A stretch of 8,062 bases of DNA from assembly GCA_003647605.1 (NCBI GenBank), contig QMND01000024.1, forward strand, positions 1 through 8,062. Reading direction: 5' to 3'. Origin of the DNA: Candidatus Shapirobacteria bacterium. Lineage in GTDB: Bacteria > Patescibacteriota > Microgenomatia > UBA12405. The notes beneath the pieces are model-generated. The model did not search any database and was not told the origin of the DNA. It was given only the letters and a program-made list of their open reading frames with translations. Below are positions 1 through 6,382 of this stretch, one piece after another (position 1 is the first letter of the stretch; each line of letters begins with the position of its first letter). The position numbers and the translations under genes are program-made.

Positions 1-175
1 ATTCAATAATGTGTAACGTTTTGTGAATTAAAAATTGCTGGGTTTTAGTGCCACCAATTCCAGTTTGAGATTGATTAGAAAAGAAAAAAATGACAGCCAT
101 CCAAAGAATTGAAGGAATAAAATAACGAAGTTGAATTTTTGTGTGATTAGTTTTTTCTGTTAGTTTTCCACTCAT
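1..175 (-). CDS. VanZ-like membrane protein, N-terminal part (cut by window edge)
   Basis: A frame opens at an ATG at 173-175 and runs off the left edge, giving about 58 residues without a stop. It begins MSGKLTEKTNHTKIQLRYF and continues with a hydrophobic helix containing PSILWMAVIFFFSNQSQ, then a short polar loop and HKTLHIIE. The first helix with LWMxxIFxxSxQ, followed by a K..H..E stretch, is the typical start of VanZ-family proteins. These are small multi-helix membrane proteins; the founding member affects teicoplanin resistance, but most have no known role. An AGGA ribosome-binding motif lies at 183-186, seven bases before the start. The gene overlaps the end of the upstream surface-protein gene by 29 bases, so the two are probably co-transcribed and translationally coupled. 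The C-terminal half is outside the window, so the family call rests on the N-terminus only. Confidence 0.72.
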   Translation of the reverse strand, partial: MSGKLTEKTNHTKIQLRYFIPSILWMAVIFFFSNQSQTGIGGTKTQQFLIHKTLHIIE

Positions 176-1358
176 TGAATTGTCCTATTAAAACTGGAAT
201 TAATAAAAGAGAGGCCCCTGCCACCATAAAAAAAACAGGTAGTCGATTTGAAGTTGATTGAGATGTTAATGGAGACGGGCTGGGAGTTATGACTAAATCC
301 TGACTGCCTAAAACCTGAGCTTGAGAATCGTCCTTTTGAAATAATTTTTCTTTTAATTTTTCAGACGGAGATAAAGTAGGTGTGGGAGAAAAATTAGAAG
401 TTGGTTCTGGGATAGGAGTTTGAGTAGAAGTGGGTTGAGTCGTAGAAACTTGCAAAATACGAACATTGCTTTTGGTCGATTTGTCTTTATTGTGGTCAGT
501 GATCTTAATCTTTAGCTGATATTGACCATTCTTGGCCGAACTCTTAGCTCTCGCTACTAAAATAAAATTACCTTGACCTTGGTCATCCAAACTAAAGGAG
601 GGAAAATCTGTCCAGGAACTGGTATAGTTTAACCATTTGCCATTACTTTCGGTTTGAATAGCGTAATCGTCGTCGATACCACCATAAGCTTTGGCATAGT
701 AAGATTGTTTAGCTAAACCATGTTCGATAGCAAATTTGATAGTAAAACTCTGACCCAAATGAGTATAGGTTGGTAAATCTAAAATACGAACTGAAAGTTG
801 AGGGGTAGGAGTTGGGGTGGGTGAAGGAATGGGGGTTTGAGTGGGAAGAGGCGTAGGAGTTGGGGTTGGACTCGAAGTTGGAGTATTAGTAGGAACATCG
901 GTTGGTAATTGACAATTATCTGATTCTGAAAAAGTACAATCGTCAGTGGTTTGCCAGCCTGTTTCGGTTAATAAGGTACATTTTTGAACTTCGACTTCTA
1001 TATGAATATCATCATTAGGACAATTTTTATCTCCATAACTAATACAGTCTATTGTTTCTCCGTCTTTTTTTAAAAATATGGCATCGCCAGCTTTGTTCAA
1101 ATAGTTAGCAAAACTAAAAGAGAAAGACAAATTATCTTTTAATAGACAGTCCAATGAAGATTTCGTGTTTCCATCGATATCTGCCACCGAGTATGAATTT
1201 AAGTCTGCGACTTCTTGACTGTCGTTACAAAGCTGAACGATATCGTGGTATGAATCAAAATGAGAAAATTTACATATTTTAACTTCAGCAAAAGCTGGAT
1301 GAGAGAAGGTAAAAAATAGAAAAATAAACAAAAAAAAGGCAACTCTAAATTTAGCCAT
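147..1358 (-). CDS. Secreted membrane-anchored protein with lamin-tail-like domain and Pro/Thr linkers
   Basis: The protein has 403 residues. Residues 1-24 form a clear signal peptide with a long Phe-rich core and an AFA/E cleavage site. Residues 25-150 hold a beta-rich, Cys-rich region (Cys 29, 44, 71, 105, 113, 127, 141, 149). Its VQLCN..., DLNSYSVADIDG and GDAIFLKKDGETIDCISYG stretches resemble a lamin-tail (LTD) domain. A Pro/Thr linker covers about 152-187, and its DNA carries a 14-bp direct repeat (805-818 and 853-866). A second, Ig-like beta domain spans about 188-304. A second Pro/Ser/Thr linker (306-370) leads to a transmembrane helix (373-393) and a short basic tail. All eight Cys lie in the exported N-terminal part, so disulfides are likely. 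The layout is that of a cell-surface protein on a flexible stalk. LTD proteins of this kind are common in Microgenomates; their ligands are unknown. No Shine-Dalgarno is seen. The start is fixed by the signal peptide. Confidence 0.82.
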   Translation of the reverse strand: MAKFRVAFFLFIFLFFTFSHPAFAEVKICKFSHFDSYHDIVQLCNDSQEVADLNSYSVADIDGNTKSSLDCLLKDNLSFSFSFANYLNKAGDAIFLKKDGETIDCISYGDKNCPNDDIHIEVEVQKCTLLTETGWQTTDDCTFSESDNCQLPTDVPTNTPTSSPTPTPTPLPTQTPIPSPTPTPTPQLSVRILDLPTYTHLGQSFTIKFAIEHGLAKQSYYAKAYGGIDDDYAIQTESNGKWLNYTSSWTDFPSFSLDDQGQGNFILVARAKSSAKNGQYQLKIKITDHNKDKSTKSNVRILQVSTTQPTSTQTPIPEPTSNFSPTPTLSPSEKLKEKLFQKDDSQAQVLGSQDLVITPSPSPLTSQSTSNRLPVFFMVAGASLLLIPVLIGQFNEWKTNRKN

Positions 1359-1410
1359 ATAACCAGTTTAGCAGAAAAGGGACTGTCTAGTTAATTAAAA
1401 AAGGTTGATA

Positions 1411-1416
1411 TATAAT
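1411..1416 (+). promoter_or_regulatory. -10 box of the tRNA-Pro promoter
   Basis: A perfect TATAAT lies 15 bases before the first base of the tRNA, which puts the transcription start near 1423. No good -35 hexamer is visible 16-18 bases upstream (TAGTTA is the nearest), so the box is supported mainly by its consensus match and position. Confidence 0.6.
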
Positions 1417-1431
1417 AGGAGAAAGGAGAAA

Positions 1432-1505
1432 CGGGGATTGGCGCAATTGGCTAGCGCGCACGGTTTGGGTCCGTGAGGTTGCAGGTTCGAATCCTGTATC
1501 CCCGA
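1432..1505 (+). tRNA. tRNA-Pro (anticodon UGG)
   Basis: A complete cloverleaf can be drawn. The acceptor stem 1432-1438 pairs with 1498-1504 over seven base pairs. The D-stem GCGC/GCGC is at 1441-1444 and 1454-1457. The anticodon stem CACGG/CCGTG is at 1459-1463 and 1471-1475, and its seven-base loop has anticodon TGG at 1466-1468. A five-base variable loop follows, then the T-stem GCAGG/CCTGT around loop TTCGAAT (1486-1492). The C1-G72 pair and A73 discriminator (1505) are the usual identity elements of bacterial tRNA-Pro. The bases after the discriminator are CAG, so the CCA end is not encoded and must be added by the nucleotidyltransferase. The uridine at the wobble position should let it read CCA and other Pro codons. 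The gene stands alone, convergent to the ferredoxin end of the minus-strand operon. Confidence 0.96.
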
Positions 1506-1513
1506 CAGATTTT

Positions 1514-1548
1514 TTTGCAAATTATGAGTTGGATTTCTGATTTGCAAA
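1514..1548. repeat. Inverted repeat TTTGCAAAT / ATTTGCAAA after the tRNA
   Basis: Nine bases at 1514-1522 are the exact reverse complement of 1540-1548, separated by 17 bases. The core TTTGCAAA is itself a palindrome, so the two copies are also direct repeats. It lies between the tRNA 3' end and the end of the convergent ferredoxin gene and could be a weak transcription end for either. No clear T-run follows the second arm on the plus strand; on the minus strand the distal arm runs into a poly-A stretch instead. A short repeated site left by recombination at the tRNA end is another possibility. Confidence 0.35.
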
Positions 1549-1603
1549 GATTTGGGATAAAACAAACAATAGAACAAATCATTGTAAGTGTGGATTAGTT
1601 TTT

Positions 1604-1789
1604 TTAGTCTTTAACTAACTTTATGGCATCAAGTGGGCAGGTTTGTTGACAAAGACCACAGTGAGTACATTTGTCTTGGTCGATATGAGCCTTGCCATCT
1701 TCTCCAATAGTAATGGCATTAACAGGACAAACAGCCACACAAGCTCCACAGCCAACACAAATTGATTTATCTACTTTATATTTTGACAT
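1604..1789 (-). CDS. 2[4Fe-4S] ferredoxin
   Basis: The protein has 61 residues and starts [15 protein letters not shown]. Two classic cluster motifs are present: C11-x2-C14-x2-C17-x3-C21-P and C41-x2-C44-x2-C47-x3-C51-P. This is a clostridial-type low-potential electron carrier of usual length. Each cluster is bound by three Cys of one motif and the last Cys of the other. An in-frame Met 34 codons upstream was rejected as the start because it lies inside the preceding gene and the extension has no ferredoxin features. The gap to the GTPase gene stop is 19 bases, so it is probably the last gene of the operon. It may pass electrons to the unusual thioredoxin reductase or to Fe-S assembly by the neighbouring GTPase; that link is inferred. 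No Shine-Dalgarno is visible. Confidence 0.95.
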   Translation of the reverse strand: MSKYKVDKSICVGCGACVAVCPVNAITIGEDGKAHIDQDKCTHCGLCQQTCPLDAIKLVKD

Positions 1790-1808
1790 AGTGTTTATTT
1801 TACTATAA

Positions 1809-2594
1809 TTATTTAATAAATGGACATTGGTGGCGGTCGACTTTTTTATCCAACACGGCTCTAATAAATTCGTTGCAAGATTTGTAACCACAACGACCGC
1901 AGTTTAGGTTGGGAACTAAAGCCTTTAATTCTTTACCAGCCAAATAACGATCGTGAGTGTCTTTATCACTAATAGTTTTATTGCCATAACAATATCCACA
2001 AACAGCCGAAGGCATAGAATGTTTTAAGGTTAGACTATCGCTTTTTATATCTGGAGCTTTTTTAATGGCTTCGGCCACATCAATAGCTCCTTCACCAGTC
2101 AAGCCGTTGACTTCAACCAGTTGAGCAGTAGGATTAACCTCTAAAACTTTGGTTCTAAAAATTTCTCTTTCGGCCTGAGAGATTAAATCCCCTTTGGAAA
2201 TAGCCACTAGATCAGCTTGAGTCAAAATAGGACCATAACGACTAGGGTCACCAGAAGCAATATCTAAAACATTGATACCCAAACCTTCTTCGACATAAGG
2301 TGAACAACGCAAACAAAGACCAGCTGTTTCCAGTAATAAAATATCTTTGTCTTGGTTAGCACGGATCAATTTAGGTATTTCTAAGGCAGTATAATGATCA
2401 GGGCAAAGTTCACCAGCTAGTTTTTTAACTACTGGAATGTCGTAAATTTTAGCAATTTTTTGATCATCTTGGGTTTGAAGACAATCAAATTTAGCAAAAG
2501 ACAGTTTAAGGTCATCTTTTAGTTCGGCTATAATGTGTTTGACTAAACTGGTTTTACCTGAACCAGGAGTACCGGCGATAATTATGAATTTCAT
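1809..2594 (-). CDS. G3E-type GTPase with C-terminal Fe-S (PF04060-like) domain
   Basis: The protein has 261 residues. Walker A GTPGSGKT is at 8-15. The switch stretch [12 protein letters not shown] at 86-97 carries the Glu (89) typical of G3E GTPases (HypB, UreG, CobW relatives), plus a CxxC at 94/97. AISKGD at 131-136 takes the place of the NKxD guanine-specificity motif. C64 and H67 lie in GELCPDHY, near where relatives bind metal. The C-terminal part has C199-x2-C202 and then [10 protein letters not shown]...CPF (C232, C235, C240, C257), the four-Cys pattern of the FeS domain in RnfB and corrinoid Fe-S proteins. The role is probably a metallochaperone or a GTP-driven step in making a metal centre; the target is unknown. 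The start at 2594 leaves one base to the ABC ATPase stop. A longer frame into that gene was rejected because the P-loop strand begins directly at MKFIIIAG. Confidence 0.85.
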   Translation of the reverse strand: MKFIIIAGTPGSGKTSLVKHIIAELKDDLKLSFAKFDCLQTQDDQKIAKIYDIPVVKKLAGELCPDHYTALEIPKLIRANQDKDILLLETAGLCLRCSPYVEEGLGINVLDIASGDPSRYGPILTQADLVAISKGDLISQAEREIFRTKVLEVNPTAQLVEVNGLTGEGAIDVAEAIKKAPDIKSDSLTLKHSMPSAVCGYCYGNKTISDKDTHDRYLAGKELKALVPNLNCGRCGYKSCNEFIRAVLDKKVDRHQCPFIK

Positions 2595-2595
2595 A

Positions 2596-3399
2596 TTATT
2601 TTTTGTGTTTTGATAATTGACAATGTATTTGAATAGTATCAATTTTTTGACCTTGACGGATTTTATGACGAATCTCTAGGCTGTAGTTCTCTATCCAATT
2701 TAAATAGAAAGCAATACCTTTTTCTCGTAAAGAAGTGGTAATTAATTTGTCGATTCCGCCATTTTTAACAATAATTCTCTGATGAGCATTAAGAGCTAAG
2801 GAAGGATCATGGGTAACCATTAAAACAATCTTGCCTTCATCAACTAAAATTTTGATAGCTTGTTCTTTTTTGATACCAGCGTTTTCAATTTCATCAATTA
2901 AGACAATAGGGGAAGAACTAATATTGGCTACATCTGAAACCATCAAGGCTCGACTTTGACCACCTGACAAATTGAGTAGATTCATATCGGCTGTAATAGA
3001 TTCACCAGTAATCTGGTTGGCTTCGTCAATAACTTCCTTGATTAGATTGGGATTATCAGGCTTACCTCTAGAACGAAGATGAAGGCTTAAAAAGTCACCA
3101 ACTAACATGTCTGTTAAGAAATTCATACTTTGAGCTAAAGAAGCAATCATTTTTCTCTTTGGATCAAAACGGGTTGAAAAATCGGCTTTTTTGTCGTTGA
3201 CTAAGATAGTTCGATTACTTTTAGTATCGGCTTGAGCTAGTCTTTCAATGTCATACAACAACTGACTTTTACCAGCCCCAGTTGGACCGACAATGGCAAT
3301 CACTTGACCGCTGTGAATATCGATCTTTGGGAAGTTTTCGGTTTGGCCTAATTTGTTGGTACCAGGTAAAATAGTAATTTTTTTAATTTGAGTGGACAT
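2596..3399 (-). CDS. Stand-alone ABC-type ATPase
   Basis: The protein has 267 residues with all ABC nucleotide-binding motifs: Walker A GPTGAGKS (38-45), Q-loop Gln 90, signature LSGGQSRA (144-151), Walker B PIVLIDEIENAG (164-175) and H-loop His 197. There is no transmembrane segment and no permease or binding protein nearby, so it is unlikely to be a standard transporter subunit. Its stop lies one base before the G3E GTPase start. That tight coupling suggests the two NTPases act together, perhaps in loading or repairing a metal cofactor (inferred). The C-terminal 50 residues after the ABC fold (SLREKGIAFYLNWIENYSLE onward) are not recognised and may be the partner-binding part. The position of Walker B Glu and His 197 suggests an active ATPase. 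No Shine-Dalgarno is visible before the ATG. Confidence 0.88.
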   Translation of the reverse strand: MSTQIKKITILPGTNKLGQTENFPKIDIHSGQVIAIVGPTGAGKSQLLYDIERLAQADTKSNRTILVNDKKADFSTRFDPKRKMIASLAQSMNFLTDMLVGDFLSLHLRSRGKPDNPNLIKEVIDEANQITGESITADMNLLNLSGGQSRALMVSDVANISSSPIVLIDEIENAGIKKEQAIKILVDEGKIVLMVTHDPSLALNAHQRIIVKNGGIDKLITTSLREKGIAFYLNWIENYSLEIRHKIRQGQKIDTIQIHCQLSKHKK

Positions 3400-3406
3400 A
3401 GGACTG

Positions 3407-3421
3407 TTGTTATTCTAACAA
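3407..3421. repeat. Short palindrome between thioredoxin reductase and ABC ATPase genes
   Basis: TTGTTA-TTC-TAACAA is a perfect 6-bp inverted repeat with a three-base centre. It lies in the longest gap of the operon (51 bases), eight bases before the ABC ATPase start. It could be an internal operator or a processing hairpin. It may also be chance in AT-rich sequence. Confidence 0.25.
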
Positions 3422-3450
3422 AATTATTGAAAGAAACCTGAAAGAAAAAA

Positions 3451-4389
3451 CTACTTACTTTGCTGTAAAAATTTAAAAATACTGGCTGAGGCCACCGCCC
3501 CTTCACTACAGGCGGTGATAACCTGTCTAAAAGAATTAGAGTTGGTAGTAATGTCTCCAGCCACCCAAACCCTGTCTCTACTGCTTTTTTGATCAGCCCC
3601 AACAAGTACATAACCACTGTCGTCAGTTTTCAGTTCTAATTGGTCAATCAAATCTGATTGAGGCACAGTGCCTATCTCAACAAATAGACCATCAACAACC
3701 AATTCTTTTTTGCCTTGATATTGTTTGTCTAAAACTATAGCCTCCAACTTGGAATCCCCTTTCAAATCGGTTAGTTGAGTTTTATACAAAATTTCTATGT
3801 TTTTGTGATTCTTAAGCTGATCTATCCAAACCTGTTCGCCTTTGAGAGTATCACCTCTATAAATTTGATAAACTTTTTTGGCAACTTCGGCTAGATATAA
3901 AGAAGCGGTGTGGGCACTATTACCTCCGCCAACCACAGCTACAGTCTTACCTCTATAAAACATGGCATCGCAGGTGGCGCAATAAGAAATACCTTTGCCT
4001 AACAATTTGTCTTCATTGGCTAAATTTAAATGTCGATGTTCAGTCCCAGTAGCTAGCAAAATAGCAGAAGCTAGAAAGGTTTTACCCATTTGGGTGGTCA
4101 ACTTAAACTCGTCTTGACTAATGGCTTCTATTTCAATAACTTTATCAATCAAAATTTTAGCTCCAGAATCTTCAACGTGCTGTTGCATTTTAGTAACCAA
4201 ATCCATACCACTAATTTCAGTTTCAGTAGGAAAATTACAAATTTTATGAGCCTCAAAGGCTAATCCACCCAAAGCTTGGCCGACCACAAGATTATCTATT
4301 TTAAATCTAGAAGCATAAATTGAGGCAGTTAGTCCAGCTGGACCACTACCAATAATTATTAACGAGTATCTGTCTTGTAAATCGGCCAT
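3451..4389 (-). CDS. trxB: Thioredoxin reductase-like flavoprotein
   Basis: The protein has 312 residues, the usual length of low-Mr thioredoxin reductase. FAD binding is shown by GSGPAGLTA (14-22), ATGTEHRH (113-120) and the C-terminal AGDITTNSNSFRQ. The redox-active disulfide is C137-A-T-C140-D. The second Rossmann motif is GGGNSAH (154-160). The HRRxxxR motif that grips the 2'-phosphate of NADPH is not conserved: after VYQIYRG the sequence continues DTLKGE. The enzyme may therefore prefer NADH or take electrons from another donor such as the ferredoxin encoded in the same operon. The expected role is reduction of the thioredoxin encoded two genes upstream, with glutamate dehydrogenase between them. 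The start ATG at 4387-4389 is 18 bases after the dehydrogenase stop and has no Shine-Dalgarno. Confidence 0.92.
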   Translation of the reverse strand: MADLQDRYSLIIIGSGPAGLTASIYASRFKIDNLVVGQALGGLAFEAHKICNFPTETEISGMDLVTKMQQHVEDSGAKILIDKVIEIEAISQDEFKLTTQMGKTFLASAILLATGTEHRHLNLANEDKLLGKGISYCATCDAMFYRGKTVAVVGGGNSAHTASLYLAEVAKKVYQIYRGDTLKGEQVWIDQLKNHKNIEILYKTQLTDLKGDSKLEAIVLDKQYQGKKELVVDGLFVEIGTVPQSDLIDQLELKTDDSGYVLVGADQKSSRDRVWVAGDITTNSNSFRQVITACSEGAVASASIFKFLQQSK

Positions 4390-4407
4390 ATATTTTTAAA
4401 TTAAAAA

Positions 4408-5640
4408 TTATAAATTACCTCTTAGCCTTTCGGCGGAAAGAATGCGACGGATAGCAATAATATAAGCTGAGGCTCGCAAGTCTATTTTTTTATCATGCTC
4501 TCGATAAACCGTCATCATTTTGTTCCAGGAACTAAGCATTTTAGTTTCCAGTAATTTAGCCAAATAGTCTTTGTCTAAAATATTACCAGTTCGATTCTGA
4601 GCCCATTCGAAATAGCTGACAGTAACACCGCCAGAATTAGCTAAAATGTCAGGTACTACCATAGTTCCTTTTTTGAATAGGATTTGATCGGCATCGTAAG
4701 TAGTCGGACCATTAGCCACCTCCACTATATATTTAGCCTTAACATCTTTGGCATTATCTTTAGTAACTTGATTTTCTAAGGCAGCTAGAACCAAAATATC
4801 AACTGGTAGTTCCAAAAGTTGAGCATTGGTAACAACTTGTCCCTGTTTGTGTTTAGTAACTGAACCTTGTTTTTTTTTGATAGCTATCACTTTTTTGATA
4901 TTTAAGCCTGTCTTGGAATAAATACCACCCTTACTATCACTAACAGCCACAACCCTAAAACCGTCTTTGGCTAACATTTGGGACATAAATAAACCAGCAT
5001 TACCAAAACCCTGAACGGCTACTTTGAGTTTCTTTTTGTTCAATTTAAACTTTTTAAGCATGGCCTTGGTGATAATAAAAGCACCTTTGGCAGTAGCGTC
5101 ACCCCTCAAAACACAACCTTGCAGATCTAAGGGTTTACCAGTGATCATGCCTGGTTGGTGATAACCAACTTTTTTCTCATACTCGTCTAACATCCAAGCC
5201 ATGATTTGACTATTAGTGTAAACATCGGGGGCGGGGATATCTTTATCTTGGCCAAGATATTTATAGAAAGCGTCGATAAATTTACGGCTAACTTGTTGCA
5301 ACTCTTTGTCCGAAGCCTGACGAGGATCAAATTGAACTCCACCCTTAGCTCCACCATAGGGTAAACCAGCTAAAGAATTCTTGAGAGTCATCCAAAAAGA
5401 CAGGGATTTGACTTCATCTTGGCAAACTCCAGGGTGAAAACGAATCCCCCCTTTGCCTGGACCTAGAGCATCACTAAAAAGGATACGCCAGGCTGGATAA
5501 GTTTTTTTACCTATTTTTAACTTGGTATAGGCAATTCTTTTGGGAGTAGAAAGCAACCTAATTTCTTTGACAGTTAAATTCTCCAGCTTTTTAACCTCAG
5601 CTAATCTTTTAACTATATTTGAAAACACTTTGTCTTTCAT
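4408..5640 (-). CDS. Glu/Leu/Phe/Val dehydrogenase (glutamate dehydrogenase type)
   Basis: The protein has 410 residues, a full-length hexameric-type enzyme. The N-terminal substrate domain shows GPGKGGIRFHP (60-70), TLKNSLAGLPYGGAKGGV (85-102) with catalytic Lys 99, and DIPAPDVYT with Asp 139. The NAD(P) domain has GFGNAG (211-216) and SDSKGGIY. Late family motifs EVANGPTT and VPDILANSGGVTVSYFEW are intact. The likely reaction is reversible oxidative deamination of glutamate to 2-oxoglutarate and ammonia. A branched-chain or Phe substrate cannot be excluded from motifs alone. It sits 26 bases after the thioredoxin stop and 18 bases before thioredoxin reductase, an unusual place for this enzyme, which suggests its NAD(P)H output feeds the redox genes (inferred). 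A weak AAGGGA motif precedes the ATG. Confidence 0.93.
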   Translation of the reverse strand: MKDKVFSNIVKRLAEVKKLENLTVKEIRLLSTPKRIAYTKLKIGKKTYPAWRILFSDALGPGKGGIRFHPGVCQDEVKSLSFWMTLKNSLAGLPYGGAKGGVQFDPRQASDKELQQVSRKFIDAFYKYLGQDKDIPAPDVYTNSQIMAWMLDEYEKKVGYHQPGMITGKPLDLQGCVLRGDATAKGAFIITKAMLKKFKLNKKKLKVAVQGFGNAGLFMSQMLAKDGFRVVAVSDSKGGIYSKTGLNIKKVIAIKKKQGSVTKHKQGQVVTNAQLLELPVDILVLAALENQVTKDNAKDVKAKYIVEVANGPTTYDADQILFKKGTMVVPDILANSGGVTVSYFEWAQNRTGNILDKDYLAKLLETKMLSSWNKMMTVYREHDKKIDLRASAYIIAIRRILSAERLRGNL

Positions 5641-5666
5641 TTTTTCCCTTTTAAATTATAAAAAAA

Positions 5667-5996
5667 TTAAAGTTCGGTCTCTAACTCTTGTTGTAAAAGT
5701 TCTTTGGGTCGAAGACCAATAAATTCTTTAACTACTTCGCCATTCTTAAATAGTTTCATGTTAGGAATACTTTGAATTTGGTATTTGATAGCCAGTTGTT
5801 GGTTTTCTGGAACTTCGGTGTTAAGTTTGGCAATTTTAATTTTGCCGACCATATCGGTGGCCAAGTCCTCCAAAACTGGACTCATCATTAAACATGGTTG
5901 GCACCAAGGAGCCCAAAAATCGACTAAGACTGGGATATTAGAATTAAGAACTTCTTGTTGAAAATTTTGGTTAGTAACATTGACTGTATTTGACAT
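5667..5996 (-). CDS. trxA: Thioredoxin
   Basis: The protein has 109 residues with the full thioredoxin fold. VDFWAPWCQPC holds buried Asp 26 and active-site Cys 32 and Cys 35, and the cis-Pro is P78 in SIPN. The active site is WCQPC rather than the usual WCGPC; Gln between the cysteines may shift redox potential or substrate choice. It is a general protein-disulfide reductant in the cytoplasm and, in persulfide biology, can also reduce persulfidated thiols. It starts 34 bases after the CsoR-family repressor stop and shares the operon with its likely reductase. No Shine-Dalgarno is visible before the ATG at 5994-5996. Confidence 0.95.
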   Translation of the reverse strand: MSNTVNVTNQNFQQEVLNSNIPVLVDFWAPWCQPCLMMSPVLEDLATDMVGKIKIAKLNTEVPENQQLAIKYQIQSIPNMKLFKNGEVVKEFIGLRPKELLQQELETEL

Positions 5997-6030
5997 ATTT
6001 GTTTTTTGTTAATTATTAATTTAATGAAGT

Positions 6031-6291
6031 CTATTTGTTTTTTATAATTTCTTCCAGTAAAAAATTAATACTTTGTTTTTGTTTAGAATTTAAAGACTTT
6101 AAACATACAGCTAAATTGTCTTTAAGATATTTTTCAACCGCTTTTTTGAGAGCTAAATTAATAGCATAAAATTGTTCGGTAACTTTGTTACAATCTTGGT
6201 TTTCTTCGATTAAACGAGCTAAACCAATTACTTGACCTCGAATTATATTTAAGCGTTGAACAATAGTGTTTTGTCTGGAAGTTGACTTCAC
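6031..6291 (-). CDS. CsoR-family repressor, CstR-like (persulfide sensor pattern)
   Basis: The protein has 86 residues and is all-helical, as in the CsoR/RcnR/FrmR family (DUF156), with the family start RLNIIRGQVIGLARLIEE. The first sensing cysteine is C34 in DCNKV, and the second is C63 in DNLAVC, 29 residues later. Copper-sensing CsoR has His four residues before the second Cys; here that position is Asn 59. The same C/N/C pattern and spacing occur in the persulfide sensor CstR of Staphylococcus aureus, as I recall its sequence. This makes a sulfane-sulfur sensor more likely than a Cu(I) sensor. The start codon is GTG at 6289-6291, with no in-frame ATG nearby and no Shine-Dalgarno. The predicted transcription start lies about three bases upstream, so the mRNA is close to leaderless. 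The gene heads the seven-gene minus-strand operon and probably represses itself and the genes after it. Confidence 0.9.
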   Translation of the reverse strand: MKSTSRQNTIVQRLNIIRGQVIGLARLIEENQDCNKVTEQFYAINLALKKAVEKYLKDNLAVCLKSLNSKQKQSINFLLEEIIKNK

Positions 6292-6300
6292 TGATAATAA

Positions 6301-6329
6301 ATATAATACCCCTAGGGGGTATATGTCAA
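6301..6329 (-). promoter_or_regulatory. Near-consensus sigma70-type promoter of the repressor operon
   Basis: Read on the minus strand, TTGACA (6329-6324) is a perfect -35 box, followed by a 17-base spacer and TTATAT (6306-6301) as the -10 box. The predicted start is near 6294, about three bases before the GTG codon, so the transcript is nearly leaderless. The spacer is occupied by a palindromic operator. A bound repressor would cover the whole promoter. Confidence 0.8.
6306..6322. promoter_or_regulatory. Operator-like palindrome CCCCTAGGGG in the repressor promoter
   Basis: ATACCCCTAGGGGGTAT has a perfect 10-bp GC palindrome (6309-6318) flanked by AT arms, in an otherwise AT-rich intergenic region. 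CsoR-family repressors are known to bind short inverted repeats with C-tracts and G-tracts and AT flanks. Its place between -35 and -10 of the repressor's own promoter makes it the likely autoregulation site. Confidence 0.75.
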
Positions 6330-6382
6330 GAGGTTAGTTTGAAAGTAAAAATGGCGTAGTTGTGAAACAAAAAAGAATAAAA

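Noticed and set aside
797..900. Repetitive G/T-rich DNA that could suggest a CRISPR or satellite repeat
   Set aside because: It is the coding sequence of the Pro/Thr linker; repeats are short and irregular with no spacers.
1395..1577. 60-codon minus-strand frame across the tRNA
   Set aside because: It is antisense to the tRNA-Pro gene and has no protein features.
1604..1891. Longer ferredoxin start giving 95 residues
   Set aside because: The extra N-terminus lies within the GTPase gene and has no ferredoxin character; the ATG at 1789 gives the usual length.
1809..2642. Longer GTPase start giving 277 residues
   Set aside because: It would overlap the ABC ATPase gene; the P-loop strand starts right at the ATG at 2594.
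2596..3399. ABC importer or exporter subunit
   Set aside because: No permease or substrate-binding gene is adjacent, and the partner gene is a soluble GTPase.
3348..3617. 89-codon minus-strand frame
   Set aside because: It overlaps the thioredoxin reductase and ABC ATPase genes in another frame and shows no motif.
5540..5722. 60-codon plus-strand frame
   Set aside because: It is antisense to the start of the dehydrogenase gene and the end of thioredoxin.
6031..6291. Copper-sensing CsoR
   Set aside because: The His ligand before the second Cys is Asn, and no copper ATPase or chaperone gene is nearby; kept only as the alternative.
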